Part shown: one piece after another, positions 24,601 to 33,153 of the stretch
Layout of the letters: each line of letters opens with the position of its first letter
Position numbering within the stretch: the first letter of the stretch is position 1
Assembly (NCBI GenBank): GCA_023150835.1
Contig: JAKLKB010000009.1
Span: 1 to 64,000, forward strand
From: Myxococcota bacterium
GTDB lineage: Bacteria > Myxococcota_C > UBA6777
Length of the DNA: 64,000 nt
Direction: 5' to 3'
Position numbers and translations under genes: made by a program
The notes under the pieces: generated by a model
What the model was told of the DNA's origin: nothing
Database searches by the model: none
Seen by the model: only the letters and a program-made list of their open reading frames with translations

Positions 24601-26932
24601 AAGAGGGAACGCGGTGTCCTTGGGCCTCGATCTGTTGTAAAAACTCGATGGCACGGGCTTGATCTTTGAGATGAAAACAGACAGCAGCCAACCAATAGCT
24701 GATTTCGGCATGTTGCAGATCATCCACCACGCGCAGTTGCGCTTGGGACAAGATCTCCAGCAAGCGTGCAGGAACACCACGCGCCAAGATCTCTGGCAAC
24801 AAAAACAACGCATCCTCAAAACCGCCGTCGATCAAAAACAAGCGATGGCAGACTTGCAAGATATCGTCGTCAACATCGGAGGATTCGAGCGAGACAGCAG
24901 CGATGCGCATCAACAGAGCGCGCTGAAGGTCGGTATCTTGGGAACGCTCAAACAATCGCCACAAGATCCCCATCGCTTCGGTACGTTCACCGACCCGCAA
25001 CAACAAATCAACGAAAGGCCATAAGATCTCGCCATGATCGTCTGCACTCCGATGGGCTTTTCGATAAGCCTCTAAAGCTTCCGATTGCTTGGACTTGTCA
25101 TCTTCCAACATCGACGCCAGCCCCAAAAGATGACGGGCGCGAGCCAACGGAGATTCGGGGATATCAAGCAAACGATGCGAAAGCTCTAGTGCTTGTTTGG
25201 AAAGCCCAAGACTCAAAGCGAGTTGTCGGCCTAGCTGCAAAAGCTCGGTATGATCGGGATGGCGCTGCCATATTTTTTGAAAAACCCGCCAAGCGCGCTG
25301 TGTTCCGTCTTTTTCAAGCAACAGCCGATGCACCAATTGGATCTGCCACGTGATGTCGCCGTTCCCTTGAAACGCCATCTCTTCACACCAGCGCCCGAGC
25401 GGGTGAGACAAGCCAAAAAGCCGAACTCTCCGCCAAATCGAACGCAAGACCAACGGATCTTTTGGAAACCAAGCCCACGCCATCCAAGCCATCGTCAGGC
25501 CGCGCCAAGGGACACGTGCGGATTGTTCGAACCATACGGCCATACGCATCCACACCCATGCACGCAAGATCGCCGAAGGCTGCGAAAGACCAAACAGCCT
25601 CCACGCCCGCAAACAGGTCTTGTGATCGCCACGCGCACGAAAAGCCACCAAGACTCGTTCAAAACGCACAGGATCACTCGGAACCATCGAAAAATCCAGC
25701 CATAGCCAATCGAACATCTCCACCGAAGACAACAAGCCTTGGCGGTGTGTGTCCAAAAGCCGCGCAAACGAGGCAGGGTTGTGCGAGATCGGAAGACGCC
25801 CCAACGGCAGATAACGCTGCAAACGATCGAGCAGCGGCCAAGCTTCCGCATCCGCGATAGCATGATACAAAGATTCCCAAACATGCGTCCCCCGCGATCG
25901 TCGGCGCAAGATCCCTTCCCAAGCGATCTCGGCCTCTTGACCGCCTTTGTGCGTTAGGCTTGTTGCGTACAAACAAGCTTGTTCTTCTTCGACGTACACA
26001 TCCAACATCGCAAGGCGCGCACACATCGTATCCAGAGCGGCTTTTTGTGGCGAGACCTGCGTGGCGGCGTGCCGCTCCGAAGATTGCCTTTGCTGACGTT
26101 CGTCTCGAATGCCCGAACCATCGAGATGATCTTGCGATACCAGCGAAGCAAAGTGTACGCGTAACACCAAATCCTCGGACGGATGAACAAAAGCGGGTAG
26201 AGCCTGTCTCAAGTGAGACCACTGTTGTTGGCGCAAAAGATGCGCAACCCATGCGGCTTCGTGGGCTGTCCACGGGAAAGCTCGCACACGAAGGCACCGC
26301 TCCATCCACGCAGCATCGGGCGCAAGCGCTCCAGCGCATTGAACAGATATCTGCCAAAGTTCTCGAATCAACGAATCATCCGAAGAATAAGCCATCCATC
26401 GCAACGTTGCTCGTGTCAGCGCTCTCCACGCTTTGGCCCGAACCAACACAGACTCCACGCGGCGAAAAGCCTCGACGGCTCCGTATTGTTGACAAAGGCA
26501 TCGCTCCATCATCTCCAACGAATCTTCGGAAAAATTGGGGTTTTGATAGCACGTCAGGACAGAAAAAGGGCGAGACAAGGGACGCCCCCCCAGATGACGG
26601 GCGGCCTCGACTTGTTGTTGCGCAGCTTCGGGCAAATGCACCAACCACTGCTCTTGAAGCGAAAGCAAAAGCTGAGCAGACAACGACGACGAAACCCCCT
26701 GCAAGCGGCTCGCGAGTCGTCGAAGTGTCTGCTGTTGCTCGGGGATTTGAGGAGAAGAAAGCGCCCAAGCCGCCGCCAACAAAAGCGACACCGCGTGTTG
26801 ATGGGGTGGTTGGGCTTCTTGGGCGCAGGATTCGAGATGGTGCGCCAAACGCAAGTGATGACCCGCTGTTGCAAGCGCAAGCAAGGGCTGTTGAGTTGTA
26901 AGAGGAACGTGTTCGTACAATCTCGGCTCCAT
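21587..26932 (-). CDS. Giant TPR-rich protein (1781 aa)
   Basis: A very large protein without signal peptide or membrane segment. Residues 1-990 are mostly helical repeats of TPR/HAT type (for example GFFYEYTLRQPQQALSAYRL and ALDSLREAWQADPEMA). A disordered acidic/Pro/Ser-rich region (about 995-1330) contains a duplicated unit, QEATIDEMRAPLAHLPVP twice. The C-terminal 450 residues are again helical. The last part reads like a degenerate M48-peptidase fold: the helix PEQQRFLLAKTMTQLLP stands where an active-site helix is expected, but there is no HExxH. Large TPR proteins with such tails are known from myxobacteria by my recollection. Start ATG 26932. Role unknown; the likely job is scaffolding a large assembly. 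Confidence 0.78.
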   Translation of the reverse strand: MEPRLYEHVPLTTQQPLLALATAGHHLRLAHHLESCAQEAQPPHQHAVSLLLAAAWALSSPQIPEQQQTLRRLASRLQGVSSSLSAQLLLSLQEQWLVHLPEAAQQQVEAARHLGGRPLSRPFSVLTCYQNPNFSEDSLEMMERCLCQQYGAVEAFRRVESVLVRAKAWRALTRATLRWMAYSSDDSLIRELWQISVQCAGALAPDAAWMERCLRVRAFPWTAHEAAWVAHLLRQQQWSHLRQALPAFVHPSEDLVLRVHFASLVSQDHLDGSGIRDERQQRQSSERHAATQVSPQKAALDTMCARLAMLDVYVEEEQACLYATSLTHKGGQEAEIAWEGILRRRSRGTHVWESLYHAIADAEAWPLLDRLQRYLPLGRLPISHNPASFARLLDTHRQGLLSSVEMFDWLWLDFSMVPSDPVRFERVLVAFRARGDHKTCLRAWRLFGLSQPSAILRAWVWMRMAVWFEQSARVPWRGLTMAWMAWAWFPKDPLVLRSIWRRVRLFGLSHPLGRWCEEMAFQGNGDITWQIQLVHRLLLEKDGTQRAWRVFQKIWQRHPDHTELLQLGRQLALSLGLSKQALELSHRLLDIPESPLARARHLLGLASMLEDDKSKQSEALEAYRKAHRSADDHGEILWPFVDLLLRVGERTEAMGILWRLFERSQDTDLQRALLMRIAAVSLESSDVDDDILQVCHRLFLIDGGFEDALFLLPEILARGVPARLLEILSQAQLRVVDDLQHAEISYWLAAVCFHLKDQARAIEFLQQIEAQGHRVPSSLLVRALSLAARFQAWMLLERLLKKQIARSENDLLASEKLPALYQQLGFFYEYTLRQPQQALSAYRLVLALSPQSVVVLERAETLCGRLERFDEQAEYLTRLLPKASDRKERARLLVRLAHAHARCERWPSALDSLREAWQADPEMASARSMIHNLEELLGSTESSEMAEMAKISNPPPNIHTQNNEIFPDIEPPVSSPSTRLSASLRPSVGLTPKHRHSPSRTNDPVDESALSASSITDEHDAVPELGELDETDALSAHETASATPDNATTAEHPVSSERSVETKPSSPPQSLPPIHFQEATIDEMRAPLAHLPVPAFLQEATIDEMRAPLAHLPVPSGSLPKENESFQTHTDLPAVEDLLAQKEETSRTDAFEAHPPALSAQDAMRTDTHAALPDPAQENAFSRTTSFPHAAFSGQHFNDHTRTDSFSPLPDPARTNNYRPLPDPMLRPPQIHAHLTQDDLSDFFGNKSGAVWVSPDTLIPQQDTQITFSSSPNDSVHPATDSGELDDPDLLPPLLSSDEHFTLMFQSSPSKSSQDALAAASSKDLPASRSQDRWHGVQLRSVPHKAQVTLEQIFALAERLHGGEDEQQNSAAEQIFQLVERLRQANANNAPKEQLVATVYNIAQLFQHTLQQAPMALLTYLLGLQICPTEDLFLLRYRELAPTWQRETQLLTELYLDVPSSTQPLHRLVWLCQTYQEHDILALAVTLLRYHGEETPASLPAIEENAWDGDGHSLTNEEIRHCLGDFAEQAEAATSLFTAMNEHSASWASLLPPLATHLANETLEPNHPLSRMVRRLSSQFGLPSVHLVAGESDTLAPALLRYHPPTFLLGDAFLYASPPEQQRFLLAKTMTQLLPPFRSATLLGTLAHLLLQHLPREIFPPAEIPIELWTLAERLCSPEIRQELPAPVVWHDTVERISSQIGLLATPSFAPALQAMALYAAGRLDRPPADFAMLIENFPPLHSFLAFAFSRQHLALRKKLQIPLDPSLSMTAFRSFDLLSR

Positions 26933-27158
26933 CCTTCCGTCACCATCGAATCATGGACATCCGTCAGCCATCGCAACACACGGGATATCTTCGCCCCCCC
27001 GCGTTCGGTGTCGAAAGCGAACAAGTACACGACACCGATGGAGGACAGAGCGCGAATGCGTTGTGCGGAAAGAAGTGAGGCAACGCATGGTGGGTTGGGG
27101 TCTTGAAGCGCGTTCTTTCTGTTGTTTGTCTAGGATGCAGCACGCCGAGATAGCGCGT

Positions 27159-29765
27159 TTAGTATTGTGCTTTGAGGAGATAAGGAACCTCCATCTTGAG
27201 GCTTTCGCCGGTGAAGGGCGTAAATTGCCAGCGGCGCATGGAACGAACGATACACTTGGTTAAGGACATCCCTCGAAAACGGGGGGTCAGCACTTCGACC
27301 GAAGAGACGCTGCCCGACGCTTCGATCCCAAGCATCACGACCAACCGGCCCGAGATGGTAAGGGCTTTGAGGTGTTGTTCGTAGCAGTATGTGATCTTTT
27401 CTTTGTTGGCTTCGATCTCGTTGAGCAGCTTTTTGACAAGAGCTTGATCGACCCCTGCGGCATCGGCCACACGCACCGAAGGCTGCTGCTGCGGTGAGGT
27501 CGATGAAAAGGTCATCGCGCCGCGCTGTGCGAGGCGTTTGAGGACTTCGCTATCCATCTCTTGTTTTTTGGTGGTTTGGAGGTGGGGTGTCGCAGTAGAA
27601 CGCACAGACGAGGAGCGTCGTGCGGAAGCCACCAAACGGCGGCGAGGCTTGGTTGGGGTGGCGGCAAAAGAAGGTTTGTAGCCGCTGCCTTGGAGCAACG
27701 CATCCCGCAAGCGTTTCTGTTCTTCGGTGAGTTCTTGGTTGGGTTTCAAAAGAAGTTCTGCCGCTTTTTCGCGTTTTTCAAACATCTTGTTGATCTGGCG
27801 ATTGGCCACAACCGAAGAAAGCAAGATCAACACGACGAGAACCCCAGCCCCTACAAGCAGAACATTGCGCCCAGTGCGTGGCTTGATGGTTTCGGACATC
27901 TCTTCGAGGATATCGTCATCATCGATCGAAAGCTCTGTTTCGGCAGCAGGCTCGTCGAGACTCATCGGAAGCGGCGGAAGTTCCACTTCAAAGATCTCGT
28001 TGCCTGTTCCGCTGTCTTTGTAAGATCGATCAAAAAACAGAGCCTCTTCCGAAGATTCGATCAGATCGCCCATACTCGCAGGAAGCGCTTGGCTTTCCAT
28101 CGCAACGTCTTGTGCTTTGGAAGCCGGCGGAGCAGGCCGCTCCATAACAGGAGCAGGGAAGGGCATTTGCGCTTTAGGTGGTTCGTTTTGTTGGGGGATT
28201 GTTTGAGCCGCAAGAGTCCCGTGCGGCGCAGCAGATGGCCGTGTTCGCGCCCCCAACAGTCCAGAGAACGGATTCTCAAGGCTTTCAGGTTTCGATTCTG
28301 CCAGAGGCCGCGCAGCAAGAGGAGTCCCCATTTCAGGGGCCTCTTCCTTGCCACCCAACCAATCCAAAGGAGAAGGCCCTTTCAAAGCCGAAGACCCCGA
28401 AGCATTCGCGTTTTTTTCCATCACGCTCGCAGGTTTGAATGGATCGTTTTTTGCGGATGGAGTATTGGTGCCGAGCGGGGAAAAGGGTGTGGGTTTGACC
28501 GTTGCAGGGACAGGTTCAGCAAGCGATGGCTCTTTATGCACCGTCGAAGCAGCCGTTGGTTGCGGAGAAAAGGGTGCTTGAAGCGGCGCTTTGGCAAAGG
28601 CAGGGCTTTGGGACGATTGGGGCTGTGCAGAGGCCGAACGTTGGGGCTGTTGAGCAGATGATGGCTGAGATTGTTGTGCTTGTTGCGCTGGTTGTGTCGA
28701 GGCCGAACGTTGGGGCTGTTGGGAGGGTACGGGTTGTGCTTGTTGCGCTGATTGCGCAGAGGCCGAACGTTGGGGCTGTTGGGAGGGTACGGGTTGTGAC
28801 TGTTGCGCTGATTGCGCAGAGGCCGAACGTTGAGGCTGTTGGGAGGGTGCAGGTTGTGACTGTTGCGCAGAGACCGAGCGTTTGGACTGATGGGGAGCGA
28901 TATCGAGTTGTTTTGAGAGATCGGAGATGTCCTCGCCTGCATCGCGGCCTTGTTGGAGGATCTGTGCGATGGATTGGATGGATGTTGCGCCTTCGGATTC
29001 TGCGCCGTCATCGTAGAGATCGCGATCCGTATCGGCATTTGATTGGTGGAGGCTTTCATCCATCGTTTGGTGAGGAGAAGAAAAAGGCGTAGATGAGGAA
29101 GAAGAAAAGCCCCCTTGTGTTGGTGGATACGATGGGGCGGGTGGTTCGGCGATGCCACGAGCGCGCAGGAAGGCAGAGCGGACCTCCGAAGCCTCGCTTG
29201 CAGGACGCCAGTTCGGCCATCCTGCGTTCCAGATCAAGTCTTGTTCGTGGACTTCGCCGCGCACGATGGCTGTTTGAAGATCGCTCAAGGTGACGGGGCC
29301 GACGGGTGCGTTGTGGAGGGCATAGAACCACGTGGGTTGTTCGTTCTTTTCTTCGCGGATTTGGCGGAACCAATCTGCGGAGATACGCGCAACCATGGTG
29401 CGTTCGCTGCGTTGTTCGCCAGCGTCTTGTTGGCTCGAGAGTTGAGCGGAGGTGGTGGGTTTGGTGGAGACGCGATCGATCGAAGCAAAGGTCACGGATG
29501 CGCTGCTTGGGGGGGCTTCGTTGCGCGTCTGGAAACTGGACGCAGGGACCAGACTCTCCAAAGAAGCGGAAGAGAAGATGGGGTGGATAGCTGAAGAAGG
29601 AGCCGCAGAGACGGGGATATCCAACTCTTTTTGTGCTTCGGGATCGCGAACCACGATCACATGCGAACAACGCTTGCAGCGGATCTTCAGCACTTTGTTG
29701 CGTACTTTTTGTTCTGCGATGGAATATTTGGCGTGGCAATTGTCACAGATAAATCGCATCTGCAT
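27159..29765 (-). CDS. GltJ/AgmX-like protein: zinc ribbon, GYF, TM, TonB-like C-terminus
   Basis: Predicted inner-membrane protein linking cytoplasm and envelope. Domains of the 868-aa product are, in order: an MJ0042-type zinc ribbon (Cys7, Cys10, Cys30, Cys33); a GYF_2 domain (about 145-195, WFYALHNAPVGPVTLSDLQ); a long Gln/Pro/Ser low-complexity region with 20-residue repeats; a membrane helix (NVLLVGAGVLVVLILLSSVV, about 650); and an AgmX/PglI-type C-terminal domain (ITYCYEQHLKALTISGRLVV ... MRRWQFTPF). This layout matches GltJ/AgmX of the Myxococcus Agl-Glt gliding machinery, where the zinc ribbon and GYF regions contact cytoplasmic regulators. No other agl/glt gene was recognised nearby, so a motility role is unproven. 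ATG 29765 is preferred; ATG 29759 is equal. Confidence 0.85.
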   Translation of the reverse strand: MQMRFICDNCHAKYSIAEQKVRNKVLKIRCKRCSHVIVVRDPEAQKELDIPVSAAPSSAIHPIFSSASLESLVPASSFQTRNEAPPSSASVTFASIDRVSTKPTTSAQLSSQQDAGEQRSERTMVARISADWFRQIREEKNEQPTWFYALHNAPVGPVTLSDLQTAIVRGEVHEQDLIWNAGWPNWRPASEASEVRSAFLRARGIAEPPAPSYPPTQGGFSSSSSTPFSSPHQTMDESLHQSNADTDRDLYDDGAESEGATSIQSIAQILQQGRDAGEDISDLSKQLDIAPHQSKRSVSAQQSQPAPSQQPQRSASAQSAQQSQPVPSQQPQRSASAQSAQQAQPVPSQQPQRSASTQPAQQAQQSQPSSAQQPQRSASAQPQSSQSPAFAKAPLQAPFSPQPTAASTVHKEPSLAEPVPATVKPTPFSPLGTNTPSAKNDPFKPASVMEKNANASGSSALKGPSPLDWLGGKEEAPEMGTPLAARPLAESKPESLENPFSGLLGARTRPSAAPHGTLAAQTIPQQNEPPKAQMPFPAPVMERPAPPASKAQDVAMESQALPASMGDLIESSEEALFFDRSYKDSGTGNEIFEVELPPLPMSLDEPAAETELSIDDDDILEEMSETIKPRTGRNVLLVGAGVLVVLILLSSVVANRQINKMFEKREKAAELLLKPNQELTEEQKRLRDALLQGSGYKPSFAATPTKPRRRLVASARRSSSVRSTATPHLQTTKKQEMDSEVLKRLAQRGAMTFSSTSPQQQPSVRVADAAGVDQALVKKLLNEIEANKEKITYCYEQHLKALTISGRLVVMLGIEASGSVSSVEVLTPRFRGMSLTKCIVRSMRRWQFTPFTGESLKMEVPYLLKAQY
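28621..28875 (-). repeat. 60-bp tandem repeats in the GltJ/AgmX-like gene
   Basis: About four head-to-tail copies with an exact 60-bp period, the middle ones nearly identical (shared blocks GAGGCCGAACGTTGGGGCTG and TTGTTGCGCTG). Each encodes a 20-residue Gln/Pro/Ser unit of the periplasm-spanning or cytoplasmic linker. Copy number probably varies among strains. Confidence 0.9.
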
Positions 29766-30086
29766 CGTTTGTTGCTCTCTCAAGTTAGGGGGTTGAGCAT
29801 GTTTCGAGAGAGACAGGCCGCCCAAAGACAGCGCTCACTCGGTAGAGCGTCCCCCGCAAACACATCAAACATCCCATGCGTCCTACTTTGTTGTTTTCTC
29901 AAGCATCCATCCAAGCCATGTTCCGCAGAGATCGTTGCACAGCGGCCTTTTGCGGTCAAACGTCGAAACATATTGCAATGAAACGGCAGAGATGGCAAGC
30001 CCCTTGAGATCCTCTGGCGCAGAAAAGGCGCTCCACAAATACGGTGCGTTTTGGGTCGAATCGGCCCACGCAAACCTTTTGGTACG
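29766..30086. other. Spacer between two minus-strand zinc-ribbon genes
   Basis: About 320 bp with no supported ORF and no recognisable repeat. It should contain the promoter of the GltJ/AgmX-like gene, but no convincing -35/-10 pair was found. Confidence 0.5.
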
Positions 30087-32753
30087 CTAAAGAGGGAGAC
30101 CCTGAGAAGTAGCCAACGGGGGGGTAAACGGGGATTGAAGAGCCGAAAGATACCATTTTCCGCGAGTTGAGCGATGAAACAGGCTGGTCATGATCTGATC
30201 TTGATCGCCCTCGCGCAACACCCACAAGACCCACGCATGAGGGGGCTTTCCTTCTTGGTACACAAAGGGAGACAGGACGTTGCGTTTTTTGCGTGGCTCT
30301 TCCGACTTGATCTGACGTTCCAGCATGGACACAGCGGTTTGCGTAGAAAGTTCAGGGCCTTCGTTGGCGGCAACCTCAAGAGAGAAACCTTTTCCTGTGA
30401 GTTGATACCGCCCAAGAAACCAAACGCCTTGGTTGGAGCGCAGAAAACTGGTGCGGATCCCTTGTGGACTCCCTCCCCGCTCCAAAGACCAGTGTGCGAT
30501 GGCCGTGTGGCTTTGAGGTTCTTGGGAGATGTAGAGGTCGCGGATCTGGATCCCTGCAAAGTGTTCGTCTTCTTTCCAAAACTGGCGCAAAATAAAACGT
30601 GCGGTGTCTTCGCTCATCAAAGGGCCGTCTTTTTGAGCAAAACGCACGTCTGGTAGAACTTGTTCTGTGGCTTTCGGGACGATCCATGTCCCTGCGAGCG
30701 AAGCATCCAATAGCACCCATGTTCCTTGTTGCGTCTGTCCAAACAAGCTGGAAAACAAACGGATCTCTTTGGAGACGCGCCGCTTTTGTTTGGCGATCAC
30801 AGTCCAAAACCAATACGCCCTTGCATAGGGCTGTTGGGCCTCTTGATGAACTTGTAGAGACTGGATCGTGGGGGGAGAGGGTTGTCCACGCCAATAATGC
30901 TGCAAGATCCCCGTCGCGTCGTCTTCTTGGAGCGCAGAGGTTGGTTTGGTGGACTGTTCCAAAAAGGCGCGAGGAAGCGGCTTGACTTGCACAAGATACC
31001 ACTTTTCGTCGTTGGCGCGGCGCATCTTTCCGAGCCACGTTTCTCGCTCACGACGCCACACCATCACCGCTTCTTCCTGCTCTTGTTTCATCAAGTGGAG
31101 CGCATCGTAACTGGCGGCTTTGTCTTGCTCTTGATAAAAAGCACGCAATAAATCTTGGGCGATATCGAGCGTAAGCACCATCCCACCCGCCCGCGAAAAA
31201 GCATACAACAATCCACGCTGCGGACGGATCGCATAACGCGACAAATACCAATCTCCCCGTTGAGAGCGATGAAACAGCGACTTGACATACCAAGATTGTT
31301 CTTGCCCTTGTGGTGGTCTTTTTCGCAACAACCAATACGCATAAGCCCGAGAAGCAGGACCTTTTTGAAGGACATACATATTGTGGATCGAGACATGAGA
31401 AAAAGGTCCGCGCATCTTCCAAAAACAGCCGATCAACGCCGCTGCCGTCTCCGTCGTCAAACGCGGTGGACCCGATTGTTTGCAGCGCACTTCGTACGGC
31501 CGCCCGCTGCCCATCAACGCAACGTACCACCGCTTTTGGGTCGAAAAAACGAAAAGGCTACGATAACGTTCGTCTTTTTGGGGGTGGTGCCAGTGCAAAA
31601 AGGCATACCGTGCGCCTTCTTCTTGGTAGATGTAGGCGTGTTGTAGAGGGCGCGAAAGCGGCTGGCCTTTCAAAAAAGCCCATTCGTGGGCCAACAAGCG
31701 CAACGCCAACGCCCGATCTAACCGAGGAGATTGCGTAGGTTCTTCTTCTTGGTAAGGCGAACGCTTGGCTTTGTTGGGTTCGCCAAGTACACGCAACAAC
31801 AGATCGACCCCCGGCCAAGAACGCGAAGGAAACAACCAAGCCGCAGCCAATAACCCCAACGCAGCGGACTGAGCAACTCCCAACAAGATCGAAAACCAAG
31901 CCAAAAAGCGACCGTTGAGCAGACCCGCACGACGCCGAATCCGACGCAAGGACCAAAATCCCGAAAAAATCGCCAACGGCCCCAAAAAAAACAACGCGCA
32001 AAAAAAGGCCAAGATCGCCCGACCATCCGTCCCAACAGGCACCACCTCCCCCAAATCAAGTGGAGCTTGAGTCCCTTCGTTTGAGGTTTCCTCGGAGTCT
32101 CGATAATCCGGAAGATCACGCAGATCCACAGACGCCGCCTGTACCGCCTGATCAAACACTTCAAGCTTGGGTCTGGCGTGTTGAACTGGCACAGGTACTG
32201 TCGGCATCATCCCGCCCGACGTTGATACTGTCGGCATCATCCCGCCCGACCCGTGTCGATAGACAGGCTCTGCTCCATGCGATGGATCGCCCCAATGCCG
32301 AGTATAGGCTGCTTGGGGAACTTGTAGATCATGCGGTGACTGGGCTTGTTGCAACGCTGCAACATAAGGAGACGGCGTGATCGAAGTGCTTTCCGAGAGC
32401 GATTCGTGTGTGTGCGTGTCGATCTCTTCGGCAAAAAAATACCCATGCGTTTGCCGATCCGCTCCCAAGGTTTCATCACCCACCTCACCCATCGCAAATG
32501 CCAAGGAATCTTCGTCGGGTGAGACAGGTGTATGTAGGTTGGTTTGTTTCGGAGAAGAGGTGTATGTTGGACGCGCAACCGCCGTATCTGGCTCGTCTAC
32601 AAAAGCGTCGCTGTCCGGCAAAGATGCCGCATCTGTCGGCAAAAGCTCTTGGCCGCGCAAGACCAAAAACTGCCCACAGGTGCATTGAAACGCATAACCC
32701 GAAGCGTAATGCGCAAGATCATAAGTTCTTCCACACGCGGAACATGCTGCCAT
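30087..32753 (-). CDS. Zinc-ribbon membrane protein with about five copies of an unrecognised domain
   Basis: 888 aa. An N-terminal zinc-ribbon-like Cys set (CSACGRTY at 4-7; CTCGQF at 24-26) is followed by a disordered stretch. Then come two membrane helices of DUF4190 type (AILAFFCALFFLGPLAIFSG and GRFLAWFSILLGVAQSAALG, near 240-305). The large remaining part consists of about five repeats of roughly 115 residues. Each has a helix (LSxxTAxxxLxxFW), a strand pair (IxIxxLYIxQE, then AxAxWxL), and an ending QxxxxSLFxRSxxGxWYLxR. No family came to mind for this unit. ATG 32753 has GAAGAAGG 8 nt upstream; ATG 32759 is possible. It precedes the GltJ/AgmX-like gene on the same strand. Confidence 0.78.
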   Translation of the reverse strand: MAACSACGRTYDLAHYASGYAFQCTCGQFLVLRGQELLPTDAASLPDSDAFVDEPDTAVARPTYTSSPKQTNLHTPVSPDEDSLAFAMGEVGDETLGADRQTHGYFFAEEIDTHTHESLSESTSITPSPYVAALQQAQSPHDLQVPQAAYTRHWGDPSHGAEPVYRHGSGGMMPTVSTSGGMMPTVPVPVQHARPKLEVFDQAVQAASVDLRDLPDYRDSEETSNEGTQAPLDLGEVVPVGTDGRAILAFFCALFFLGPLAIFSGFWSLRRIRRRAGLLNGRFLAWFSILLGVAQSAALGLLAAAWLFPSRSWPGVDLLLRVLGEPNKAKRSPYQEEEPTQSPRLDRALALRLLAHEWAFLKGQPLSRPLQHAYIYQEEGARYAFLHWHHPQKDERYRSLFVFSTQKRWYVALMGSGRPYEVRCKQSGPPRLTTETAAALIGCFWKMRGPFSHVSIHNMYVLQKGPASRAYAYWLLRKRPPQGQEQSWYVKSLFHRSQRGDWYLSRYAIRPQRGLLYAFSRAGGMVLTLDIAQDLLRAFYQEQDKAASYDALHLMKQEQEEAVMVWRRERETWLGKMRRANDEKWYLVQVKPLPRAFLEQSTKPTSALQEDDATGILQHYWRGQPSPPTIQSLQVHQEAQQPYARAYWFWTVIAKQKRRVSKEIRLFSSLFGQTQQGTWVLLDASLAGTWIVPKATEQVLPDVRFAQKDGPLMSEDTARFILRQFWKEDEHFAGIQIRDLYISQEPQSHTAIAHWSLERGGSPQGIRTSFLRSNQGVWFLGRYQLTGKGFSLEVAANEGPELSTQTAVSMLERQIKSEEPRKKRNVLSPFVYQEGKPPHAWVLWVLREGDQDQIMTSLFHRSTRGKWYLSALQSPFTPPLATSQGLPL

Positions 32754-33153
32754 TCCCATGCCTTCTTCACCCCGCCTCAACCTTCGTTGCAACAAAGAGC
32801 TTCACCTACATCCAACAAGCCACCACACAAACGAAAATCACCTCGCGGGCTTGGTTGGAGTCGGTTCCTTTTTTTAGCGCGCCGTGACGTTTCCACTCCA
32901 CGTTTTGTAGCAAAGTCCTCCTGTCCACGCAAGCAACCCCTCCACGACACCTTCCCATGCTTTGCTATGCTTAGAGGATGCGCCCTTTGCGCCCACCCAA
33001 GCCCGCCTCCGTTGACCTTGACACGCAGACACGGGGTGGTATAGTCACCAAGATTTTCGGGGCATCGCTTTGCACCCTCCCACACACCCAACCGCCTCTC
33101 CTACGATTTCAGGCGAAACCAACCATGCCAATCTACGAACAAAGAGCACGATC
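32754..33153. other. Divergent promoter region without a gene
   Basis: About 400 bp between the minus-strand zinc-ribbon gene and the plus-strand DHH phosphoesterase gene. No ORF looks protein-like and no repeat family member was recognised. Both promoters should lie here. Confidence 0.5.

Noticed and set aside
25960-26901. 313-aa plus-strand open frame
   Set aside because: Antisense to the N-terminal part of the 1781-aa TPR protein; no ribosome site or domain.
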